From: Rhodococcoides corynebacterioides NBRC 14404
GTDB lineage: Bacteria; Actinomycetota; Actinomycetes; Mycobacteriales; Mycobacteriaceae
NCBI RefSeq assembly: GCF_001894765.1
Contig: NZ_BCWV01000003.1
Span: 744,001 to 808,000, forward strand
DNA length: 64,000 nt
Reading direction: 5' to 3'
In this document: in pieces, positions 34,981 to 42,276 of the stretch
Position numbering within the stretch: the first letter of the stretch is position 1
How the letters are laid out: every line of letters begins with the position of its first letter
Notes under the pieces: generated by a model
Told to the model about the DNA's origin: nothing
Databases searched by the model: none
Seen by the model: only the letters and a program-made list of their open reading frames with translations
Program-made: the position numbers and the translations under genes

Positions 34981-34994
34981 GTTGAAGCTTCAAC
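34981..34994. promoter_or_regulatory. 14-bp perfect palindrome upstream of the VOC gene
   Basis: GTTGAAGCTTCAAC is a perfect palindrome 19 nt before the ATG at 35014 and just after a TACAGT -10 candidate (34971-34976). It would overlap the transcription start. MarR- or HxlR-type repressors use such TTGAA/TTCAA operators, but no such regulator gene is adjacent. Confidence 0.5.
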
Positions 34995-35013
34995 ACAGAC
35001 CGGAAGGACCCCC

Positions 35014-35526
35014 ATGGCCATCTCTCGACTCAACCACGCCGTTCTCTACGTCCGCGACGCCGAGCGCAGCGCCGCGTTCTATCGCGACGTGCTCGGATTC
35101 CGCGTCGTCATGGCGATGGGCGACCGTGCCGTCTTCCTGCAGGCACCCGACAGCACCAACGACCACGATCTGGGTCTGTTCTCGATCGGCGACGCGGCCG
35201 GCGCCAGCCCCGCCGGTCGGGCGACCGTGGGCCTGTATCACCTGGCCTGGGAGGTGCGCACTCTCGCCGACCTGGCCACGGTGCGCGACGACCTCGCGGG
35301 CGCCGGAGCGCTGGTCGGCGCGTCCGATCACGGCACCACCAAGAGCCTCTACGGGCAGGACCCCGACGGCCTCGAGTTCGAGATCGTCTGGCTGATCCCG
35401 GCGGACCGCATCGACGATCGGATTCTGCAGGCCAAGACCACCATTCGGCCGCTCGACCTGGACGCGGAAATCGAGCGTTTCGGTGCGGACACCCTCGGCG
35501 GCATCGGAATCAGCGTGTCGGCCTGA
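35014..35526 (+). CDS. VOC-family dioxygenase/glyoxalase-like protein
   Basis: The 170-residue protein belongs to the vicinal oxygen chelate superfamily. The likely metal ligands are H8 (RLNHAVLYV), H76 (GLYHLAWEV) and a glutamate near 121-123 (GLEFEIVW), the 2-His-1-carboxylate set of extradiol dioxygenases and related enzymes. LYVRDAERSAAFYRDVLGFRV is the typical first module, and DPDGLEFE the second. The C-terminal extension is acidic. A ring-cleaving or quinone-detoxifying role is possible; the substrate cannot be told. A GGAAGGA site and a perfect palindrome lie upstream. Confidence 0.88.
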   Translation: MAISRLNHAVLYVRDAERSAAFYRDVLGFRVVMAMGDRAVFLQAPDSTNDHDLGLFSIGDAAGASPAGRATVGLYHLAWEVRTLADLATVRDDLAGAGALVGASDHGTTKSLYGQDPDGLEFEIVWLIPADRIDDRILQAKTTIRPLDLDAEIERFGADTLGGIGISVSA

Positions 35527-35565
35527 GGCGGGAACAGTGAGCACGGCTCACGAGTTGTTCTCGGT

Positions 35566-36513
35566 ATGACTCGCATCGGACACTCGGACCTGGATGTTTT
35601 CCCGCTTGCGCTCGGTGCCAACACCTTCGGATGGACGGCCGACGAGGCCGCGTCGCACGACATCATCGAGGCGTTTCTCGGTGCCGGTGGGTCGCTGATC
35701 GACACGGCCGACTCGTACTCGGCGTTCGCGCCGGGCAATTCGGGTGGCGAATCCGAGACCGTCATCGGCAACTGGTTCGCCCGCACCGGCCGGCGGGACG
35801 ACGTCGTCCTCGCGACCAAGGTGAGCCGGCACCCGGACTTCCTCGGCCTGGCCGCCTCGACCGTCGCGGCCGCGGCAGACGCCTCGCTGAAGCGCCTCCA
35901 GAGCGACCACATCGACCTGTACTACGCGCATTTCGACGACGAGGACACCCCGCTCGAGGAGACGGTCGCCGCGTTCGACGCGCTCGTGAAGGCCGGCAAG
36001 GTCCGCTACGTCGGCATCTCGAACTACTCCCCCGAGCGCGCACAGGCCTGGCTCGACATCGCCGAGCGCGAAGGGTTCGACAAGCCGGTAGCGTTGCAGC
36101 CGCACTACAACCTGGTGCACCGGCAGTCCTACGAACCGGCGCTGCAGGAGTTCGCGACGACCAACCACCTGGGCGTGTTCCCGTACTTCGCACTCGCGTC
36201 GGGATTCCTGACCGGCAAGTACCGCACGAAGGACGACCTCGCCGGCAGCGCGCGCGGGAAGATGGCCGGGGGTTACCTGAGCGACGCGGGCCTGGCCGTC
36301 GTGGACGCGCTCGCCGAGATCGCCGACGCGCGCGACACCGCGATCCCCACGGTCGCACTGGCCTGGCTGCTGACCCGGCCGGGCATCGTCGCCCCGATCG
36401 CCAGCGCGAGCCGAATCGGGCAGCTGGCGTCGCTGACCGACGCTCCCGGCCTGAGCCTGACGGACGACGAGGTCGCTCGACTCACCTCGGCGTCGGACGC
36501 CGTCGGCGGGTAG
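35566..36513 (+). CDS. Aldo/keto reductase
   Basis: The 315-residue NADPH-dependent reductase has the TIM-barrel signature and the catalytic tetrad D46 and Y51 (DTADSYS), K85 (LATKVSR) and H122 (YYAHFDD). The C-terminal half carries the cofactor motif PIASASRIGQLASL. It resembles the YajO/general stress 69 type that reduces small aldehydes and ketones. The ATG at 35566 has no strong ribosome binding site. It lies 39 nt behind the VOC gene on the same strand and may be co-transcribed with it. Confidence 0.92.
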   Translation: MTRIGHSDLDVFPLALGANTFGWTADEAASHDIIEAFLGAGGSLIDTADSYSAFAPGNSGGESETVIGNWFARTGRRDDVVLATKVSRHPDFLGLAASTVAAAADASLKRLQSDHIDLYYAHFDDEDTPLEETVAAFDALVKAGKVRYVGISNYSPERAQAWLDIAEREGFDKPVALQPHYNLVHRQSYEPALQEFATTNHLGVFPYFALASGFLTGKYRTKDDLAGSARGKMAGGYLSDAGLAVVDALAEIADARDTAIPTVALAWLLTRPGIVAPIASASRIGQLASLTDAPGLSLTDDEVARLTSASDAVGG

Positions 36514-36593
36514 GACTCACTCATCGGCAGCCCGCCGGTTCATTGCCGTCCCGGTTTCCGGTCGGTGGAGCGGCGGGTGTCGGTGGGGATCAT

Positions 36594-36607
36594 TACAATC
36601 GAACACA
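36594..36607 (+). promoter_or_regulatory. Near-consensus -10 box at the DUF222/HNH gene
   Basis: TACAAT (36594-36599) lies 7 nt before the ATG at 36607 and no ribosome binding site is present, so the transcript is likely leaderless. No good -35 is seen. Confidence 0.5.
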
Positions 36608-38604
36608 TGAGCGATCGGGGGGTCGGCGCGGTGAACGCGCCGCAGGTGGGAGGCGTTGCCTGGGCTACGCGTGACCACACCGCGATGGGTCTGCCCGTCT
36701 CGTTCGACCTGCCCGTCGGTGGGCATCTCGACGCACTGGCCGACCTCGCGGCCGGAGCGGCGTACCTGGAATGGCGCCGCTACCGACATGTCGCCGCCCT
36801 GCACACCGACCTGGTGCTCGCCGAAGAAGACCGCGACGAGCGGGCGGTCGATGCGTTCGCCCAGTGCGCCGCCCGCATCGCCACCGCCCTGTCGGTCTCG
36901 CAGTACGTCGCCGAACGGATCCTCGACCACGCCGTCGCCCTCCGGGACCGTCTCCCGCGGGTGTTCGAATGCCTCCGGGACGGGGTGGTCTCGCCCAGTC
37001 ACATCCGCACCATCGTCTCCCGCACCGAGTTGATCCACGGCCGGTCGTATCAGGGACTGGTGGACGCCGACATCGCCGACGCCCTGCGTAAGCCGGGGTC
37101 GTGGTCCACGGGCCGGGTGCGGGATCTGTGCGATCAGATGGTCTACCGCCGCGACCCCGACGCCGTCCGCGAACGCCGCGACGACGCCCTGAAGGGGCGG
37201 TGCTTCTTCACCGAGGCCGGACTCGACGGCATGGCGACCGTGGGAGCGACGATGTCCGCCGAACAGGCTGCCATCGTCGCCCGCGTCGTCGAACGCCTCG
37301 CCGCACAAGTCTGCCGACACGACAGCCGCACCAAAACAGCGCGGGCATCGGACGCGCTGTTCGCGCTCGTCAAGCACGCCCCGTTCGGCTGCGACTGCGC
37401 ACGCCCCGACTGTGCCTACACCGTGGTCGATGCGGACGAGGTCGCAACCAACGCAGCACGCATCGTCATCCACGTCGTCACCGACACCACCACCCTCACC
37501 GGACCCGCGACCACCACCGAGGGTGCGGCAGAGCCGGCCGCGCATGCACGGACTCAGGACGCCGGAACGACCGCGGCTGCCGCAGAGGAAGTTGCGGTCG
37601 AGGAGGTCGTGGTCGAGAAGACAGCGGCCGACACGGCGACGTCCGATGCCGTTGCCGCCGACGCTGTTGCGGTCGATGAGGTCGCAGTCGATGAGGTCGC
37701 GGCCGCGGAGACTACAGCCGAGGCTGCAGCGGCTGATGGCGTTGCGGCGGAGGCGGTCACGACCGACGAGGCTGCGGTCGAGGGGGCAGCGGCCGACGAC
37801 GTTGTAGCCGAAGCGGTCTCGACCGACGAGGTCGCGGCCGAGGACGTTGCAGCCGAGGACATTGCAGCCGAAGCGGCGACGGATGAGGTTGCAGTCGAGT
37901 CCGAGTCCGAACTGGTGGACGGTGTCGGCTACATCCCCGGGCTCGGCATCGTCTCCGGCGCCCACATCCGCGACCTCGCCGCCGATCCCGCCACCCTGAT
38001 CCGCCCCTTGGGCGACGGCACCGACACCCCACTCCCGGCCACCCAACCCGCGGACCCCTACCGACCCTCGGCGGCACTGAACACCTACATCCGCGCCCGA
38101 GACCAGTACTGCACCTGGCCCGGCTGCAACAGACCCGCGTGGGACGGCGACCTCGACCACATCACCGAATACGACCACGCCCACCCCGAGCGGGGCGGAC
38201 AGACCACTGCGACCGGGCTCGGCGCGAAATGCCGGTTCCACCACCTGCTCAAGACGTTCGGTGACTTCGTCGACGACCAGTACCCCGACCCCGACCACCC
38301 CGGCCGCATCATCCGGACGTTCACCATCCCCGAAGGCCGCACCGTCCTCGGCCCCGCCTACACCGGCCACGACGCCCACCCCGGACTCGACATGATCGTC
38401 TTCGGCGACCCACCCGACGCCGGCAAGAAAACACCACCGACACCGCGCACCCCGACACCGGGCGAACCCGAACCCACCCGACCAGCCCCACGCACGGAGC
38501 AGAAACACGCCCGCCGACGGCAGGAGCGCAATCGCAATCGACTCCGCAACGCCCTGAACGGCGTCGCCCCACCCCTGGCGGAGGACACACCACCGCCGTT
38601 CTGA
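36607..38604 (+). CDS. DUF222/13E12-repeat HNH endonuclease with long Ala/Val/Glu insertion
   Basis: The 665-residue protein has an N-terminal DUF222 domain (about 1-300; ALSVSQYVAERILDHAVALRDRLP, GVVSPSHIRTIVSRTE). A C-terminal HNH nuclease follows (about 485-545; CTWPGCNRPAWDGDLDHITEYDHA, then KCRFHHLLKT). Between them, about residues 318-435, lies a strongly acidic low-complexity block of VAVDEVA/AAEAV-like units with degenerate DNA repeats (37560-37910). The last 80 residues are Pro-rich and then basic. Such proteins occur in many copies in mycobacteria and rhodococci (REP13E12 type) with unproven mobility or restriction roles. The HNH residues look intact. Confidence 0.9.
   Translation: MSDRGVGAVNAPQVGGVAWATRDHTAMGLPVSFDLPVGGHLDALADLAAGAAYLEWRRYRHVAALHTDLVLAEEDRDERAVDAFAQCAARIATALSVSQYVAERILDHAVALRDRLPRVFECLRDGVVSPSHIRTIVSRTELIHGRSYQGLVDADIADALRKPGSWSTGRVRDLCDQMVYRRDPDAVRERRDDALKGRCFFTEAGLDGMATVGATMSAEQAAIVARVVERLAAQVCRHDSRTKTARASDALFALVKHAPFGCDCARPDCAYTVVDADEVATNAARIVIHVVTDTTTLTGPATTTEGAAEPAAHARTQDAGTTAAAAEEVAVEEVVVEKTAADTATSDAVAADAVAVDEVAVDEVAAAETTAEAAAADGVAAEAVTTDEAAVEGAAADDVVAEAVSTDEVAAEDVAAEDIAAEAATDEVAVESESELVDGVGYIPGLGIVSGAHIRDLAADPATLIRPLGDGTDTPLPATQPADPYRPSAALNTYIRARDQYCTWPGCNRPAWDGDLDHITEYDHAHPERGGQTTATGLGAKCRFHHLLKTFGDFVDDQYPDPDHPGRIIRTFTIPEGRTVLGPAYTGHDAHPGLDMIVFGDPPDAGKKTPPTPRTPTPGEPEPTRPAPRTEQKHARRRQERNRNRLRNALNGVAPPLAEDTPPPF
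37560..37910 (+). repeat. Degenerate in-frame repeat within the HNH gene
   Basis: Units such as GTCGATGAGGTCGC and GCAGCCGAGG recur irregularly and translate to an acidic Ala/Val/Glu/Asp chain. The repeats keep the reading frame and look like replication-slippage products. Confidence 0.65.
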
Positions 38605-38655
38605 CGGGGCGGCTCCCGGCGCAGCCGACACACCGGCCCGAGTAGAACGGAACGT

Positions 38656-39144
38656 ATGGACGGAGACGACAGATCGACCACCCGCGATCGCCTCGCCGAC
38701 GGCCGACCCCAGAACGCCCGACCGCGGGACGTCCTGGGCCGGCCGCTCCCGCACGGCTCCGTCGGCGTCCCGCGCGTGCCGGACGACCTGCAACTCCCGC
38801 CGCGCGAGTCGTTGCCCCTGGCTCAGCGCTACTTGGACGACGGGATGCCGTTCCACGCCCACGACGTCCTCGAAGGCACCTGGAAAGCGAGCGTCGGCGA
38901 CGATCGCGAACTCTGGCAGGGGCTCGCGCAGCTCGCGGTCGGTCTCACCCACCTGCACCGCGGAAACCCGGCCGGCGCTGTGACGCTGATCACCCGCGGT
39001 CGTGACCACATCACCCCGTACCGCGCCGCACCCCCACACGGGGTGGCCGTCGCGAGCCTCGTGGACTGGGCCGACGCGGCGATCGACGGGATTCACCGCG
39101 GCGTGCCCGACGCCCCTCCCCCGCCCCGTCTCACCGCCGACTGA
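38656..39144 (+). CDS. DUF309-domain protein
   Basis: The 162-residue protein contains the DUF309 signature: YLDDGMPFHAHDVLEGTWKA, then LWQGLAQLAVGLTHLHRGN. This is a helical fold conserved from bacteria to plants, of unknown activity, with histidines and acidic residues that could bind a metal. The N-terminal 50 residues are polar and probably loose. The start is ATG 38656. It lies 51 nt after the HNH gene and 53 nt before an exporter gene, all on the same strand. Confidence 0.85.
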   Translation: MDGDDRSTTRDRLADGRPQNARPRDVLGRPLPHGSVGVPRVPDDLQLPPRESLPLAQRYLDDGMPFHAHDVLEGTWKASVGDDRELWQGLAQLAVGLTHLHRGNPAGAVTLITRGRDHITPYRAAPPHGVAVASLVDWADAAIDGIHRGVPDAPPPPRLTAD

Positions 39145-39197
39145 CTCGGGTCCGCGCGGCCGGGAACAGAATCGGCGCCCGAGGTGCTGCAGCCCGG

Positions 39198-40463
39198 GTG
39201 ACGACGAAACCCGCCTCGGTCGCTGCCCGCACCACGACCCACGACGAGTCGCCGCCCTCGCGACTGCGCATGATTCTCGTCCTCGGCGCTCTCGTCGCCC
39301 TGGGCCCCCTCACCATCGACGTCTACCTGCCGGCGCTGCCCGCCATCACCGACGATCTGAACTCCACCGACGCCGCGGTGCAGTTCACCCTCACCGGCAC
39401 CCTGATCGGCCTCGCCGTCGGCCAGCTGATCATCGGCCCGCTGTCCGACGCTCTCGGTCGGCGCCGCCCGTTGATCGCCGGCACGGCCGTCCACATCCTG
39501 GCGTCACTGCTCTGCATGATCGCCCCGTCGGTCGCGGTGCTCGGGGTCACGCGGGCACTGCAGGGATTCGGCGCCGCCGCCACCATGGTGATCGCCCTCG
39601 CCATCGTCCGCGATCTCTACGAGGGCCGCGCCGCCGCCACCGTCCTGTCCCGTCTGGTGCTGGTGATGGGCGTCGCGCCGATCGTCGCCCCGAGCCTCGG
39701 CGGCGTCATCCTGCTGCAGGGCTCCTGGCGGGGGATCTTCGCCGGTCTGGCGGTGGCCGGTGTCCTGCTCATGCTCGTCGCCGTGTGCTTCCTCCGCGAG
39801 ACGCTTCCCGCCGAGCGCCGCCGCGCCCCCGAGGTGGTGCCGGTGCTGCGGACGTACGGCAGCCTGTTGCGCGACCGCAGCTTCGTCGTCCTCGTGTTGG
39901 TGGCCGGTCTCGGTATGTCGGCCCTGTTCGCCTATATCTCGGGCAGCTCGTTCGTCCTCCAGGACGGGTACGGGCTCGGTGAGCAGCAGTTCGCGTTGGT
40001 GTTCGGCATCGGCGCCGTGGCACTCATCGGGGCCTCGCAGCTGAACGTGCTTGCACTGCAGCGGTATTCGCCCGCCCGCATCGTGACGGTGGCCCTCGTG
40101 GCCATGGCGATCTCCGGAATCGCGCTCATCGTGACCACGACGACGGAGGTCGGCGGTGTCGTCGGCTTCATGATTCCGGTGCTCTGCGTGCTGGCCTCGG
40201 CGGGCTTCGTCATGCCCAACTCGCCGGCCCTGGCGCTGTCACGGCACGGCGAGGCAGCCGGCACTGCCGCGGCCCTGCTCGGCGCCGCACAGTTCGGGCT
40301 GGGCGCGCTGATCGCCCCGCTGGTCGGCGCTCTGGGCAACGACGGACCCGCCATGGCGATGGCGATGACGGGCGGCGCGCTGGTGGCCCTGGCCGCGCTG
40401 GCCTACGCCCGTCCCGACCGCGACCGGCCGGCGACCGTGGTCGACGGGTCAGCGACCGCGTAG
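39198..40463 (+). CDS. Bcr/CflA-type MFS multidrug exporter
   Basis: The 421-residue protein has 12 predicted helices. The Bcr/CflA signature occurs in the first helices (LVLGALVALGPLTIDVYLPALPAITDDLN), followed by GQLIIGPLSDALGRRRPL, the MFS motif A, and LRETLP after helix 6. These proton antiporters export drugs such as chloramphenicol, bicyclomycin or sulfonamides, and cysteine or dipeptides in some bacteria. It starts at GTG 39198. Its end overlaps the convergent endonuclease IV gene by 15 bp. Confidence 0.93.
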   Translation: MTTKPASVAARTTTHDESPPSRLRMILVLGALVALGPLTIDVYLPALPAITDDLNSTDAAVQFTLTGTLIGLAVGQLIIGPLSDALGRRRPLIAGTAVHILASLLCMIAPSVAVLGVTRALQGFGAAATMVIALAIVRDLYEGRAAATVLSRLVLVMGVAPIVAPSLGGVILLQGSWRGIFAGLAVAGVLLMLVAVCFLRETLPAERRRAPEVVPVLRTYGSLLRDRSFVVLVLVAGLGMSALFAYISGSSFVLQDGYGLGEQQFALVFGIGAVALIGASQLNVLALQRYSPARIVTVALVAMAISGIALIVTTTTEVGGVVGFMIPVLCVLASAGFVMPNSPALALSRHGEAAGTAAALLGAAQFGLGALIAPLVGALGNDGPAMAMAMTGGALVALAALAYARPDRDRPATVVDGSATA

Positions 40464-41210
40464 GTACGCGACGTCGTCGGCGATGCCCTCGCCCGGCGTT
40501 TCCAGAATGATCGGGGCGCCCGACTCCGCCGCCACCGCCGCGAGGACCTCGGGGTCGATGGACCCGGATGCGAGGTTCGCGTGGCGGTCGCGGGCCGAGT
40601 CGAACTCGTCCCGAGAGTTGTTGAGATGCACCAGGTCCACGCGGCCGGTGATCGCCTTCACCCGCTCGACGACGTCGACCAGCTCCTCGCCGCCCGCCCA
40701 CGCGTGACAGGTGTCCAGACAGAACCCGGCACCGAACTCGCCGACCGCGTCCCACAGTCGGGCAATGGCATCGAACCGGCGCGCCATCGCGCGGTCGCCA
40801 CCCGCGGTGTTCTCGATCCAGATGGGCACCTCGAACCCACCCGTCTCGGCCTGGCGCTCGAAGAGCTTGCGCCAGTTGGCCACACCTTCGGCCGGGTCCT
40901 CGCCGTCGCGGACGTGGCCGCCGTGGACGACCATGCCCAGCGCCCCGAGTTCGGCGGCGACGGTGGCCTGCTGCGCCAACGCCTTGCGAGACGGAATGCG
41001 AATGCGGTTGTTGAGACTGGCGACGTTGATGACGTACGACGAGTGGACGACGACGTCGACCTCCGAGTCCCGCACCGCCGCGAGAGACTCGTCGATCACC
41101 GGCTTGTTCCACTTCTGCGGGTCGGTGACGAAGAGCTGGACGAGGTCGACGTCCAAGGACGTCGCCTCGTCGAGCGGTGAATCCGACCTGACGTGTGCCC
41201 CGATGCGCAT
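40449..41210 (-). CDS. nfo: Endonuclease IV (AP endonuclease)
   Basis: Endonuclease IV cuts DNA at abasic sites during base excision repair. The 253-residue TIM-barrel protein has the expected zinc ligands in VVHSSYVIN, MVVHGGHV, IWIENTAGG, CLDTCHAWAGG, LVHLNNSRDEFDSARDRHANL and ILETPGEG. It is slightly shorter than E. coli Nfo (285) but fits the mycobacterial End protein. The ATG at 41210 is followed by the family N-terminus RIGAHVRSD. It converges with the exporter gene and lies 35 nt downstream of a quinone oxidoreductase gene on the same strand. Confidence 0.93.
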   Translation of the reverse strand: MRIGAHVRSDSPLDEATSLDVDLVQLFVTDPQKWNKPVIDESLAAVRDSEVDVVVHSSYVINVASLNNRIRIPSRKALAQQATVAAELGALGMVVHGGHVRDGEDPAEGVANWRKLFERQAETGGFEVPIWIENTAGGDRAMARRFDAIARLWDAVGEFGAGFCLDTCHAWAGGEELVDVVERVKAITGRVDLVHLNNSRDEFDSARDRHANLASGSIDPEVLAAVAAESGAPIILETPGEGIADDVAYLRGR

Positions 41211-41245
41211 GCGTCGACCCTACCGACGAGCACCGACGCAATCGG

Positions 41246-42214
41246 TCAGCGCAGTCGGACCACGACCTTTCCGATGGCCGTGCGATTCTCCAGCGACGCG
41301 ATGGCCGCCCCGGCCTCCTCCAGCGAATGGACGGACGGTTCGGGCGCCGAGAGTCGGCCGTCCGCGAAGAGCGGGGCGAGTTCTGCCCACTGGGTCTTGG
41401 TGTAGCCGGGCCGGGACATCCACCAGGCACCCCACCCGGCGCCGACGACCTCGACGTTGTTCAGCAGGAGACGGTTGACCTTGACCGTCGGGATCTCGCC
41501 GCCGGTGAAGCCGATGACCACCAGCCGACCCGCCGGGGCGAGGGATCGGATGCTGTCGGTGAACCGGTCGCCGCCGACGGGGTCGATCACCACGTCGACA
41601 CCTCGTCCACCCGTCAGCTCCTTCACCCGATCGCGCCACCCGTCGACGAGCACGACGTCCGTCGCTCCCGCGGCGCGCGCGACCGCGGCCTTCTCCTCGG
41701 TGCTGACGACGGCGATGGTGCGGGACGCGCCGAGCACGGGGGCCAGGCGCAGCGCGGAGGTACCGATGCCGCCGGCGGCGCCGTGCACCAGCACGGTCTC
41801 GCCCTCGGCGAGACGACCGCGCTCACGGAGCGAGAAGTGCACGGTGAGGTCGTTGAAGAGCACCCCGGCGCCGGCCTCGAACGAGACCCGGTCCGGCAGC
41901 GGGAACACCAGATCCGGCGTCGCGAGCACCACCTCGGCCATGCCGCCGCCGATGCCGGTGAGCGCCGCCACGCGGTCGCCCACGGCGAGACCGGATCCCT
42001 CCGGAGCGGAGCGAACCACGCCGGCCACCTCGCTGCCGGGCACGAACGGCAGGTCGGGCTTGTACTGGTAGAGACCCCGGGTGAGCAGCGCGTCGGGAAA
42101 CGCGACGCCGGCCGCGTGCACGTCGATCAGCACGCCGTCGCCGGTCGGTTCCGCGATGTCGGCGACGGACACCGCGTCCGGCCCGTCGAGTGTGGTCACC
42201 TGTACTGCGCGCAC
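41246..42214 (-). CDS. NADPH:quinone oxidoreductase-like MDR protein
   Basis: The 322-residue protein is a zinc-free medium-chain reductase. It has an N-terminal GroES-like domain (VDVHAAGVAFPDALLTRGLYQYKPDLPFVPGSEVAGVV), a Rossmann segment (VLVHGAAGGIGTSALRLA) and the C-terminal IGKVVVRLR. It is closest to the QorA/zeta-crystallin group, with NADPH as cofactor and a quinone or enoyl substrate. It is not closely similar to the YhdH-type gene at 33027. The ATG at 42214 was taken as the start. It lies 62 nt behind the GGDEF-EAL gene on the same strand. Confidence 0.9.
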   Translation of the reverse strand: MRAVQVTTLDGPDAVSVADIAEPTGDGVLIDVHAAGVAFPDALLTRGLYQYKPDLPFVPGSEVAGVVRSAPEGSGLAVGDRVAALTGIGGGMAEVVLATPDLVFPLPDRVSFEAGAGVLFNDLTVHFSLRERGRLAEGETVLVHGAAGGIGTSALRLAPVLGASRTIAVVSTEEKAAVARAAGATDVVLVDGWRDRVKELTGGRGVDVVIDPVGGDRFTDSIRSLAPAGRLVVIGFTGGEIPTVKVNRLLLNNVEVVGAGWGAWWMSRPGYTKTQWAELAPLFADGRLSAPEPSVHSLEEAGAAIASLENRTAIGKVVVRLR

Positions 42215-42276
42215 GCCGTGGGTCCTTTCGTCGGGAACTGCTCTGCACCCTCAGACAACCACACGCGTGCCGAGCG

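Noticed and set aside
37560..37910. CRISPR-like periodic repeats
   Set aside because: The repeats are short, degenerate and in frame within the HNH gene; there are no spacers or cas genes.
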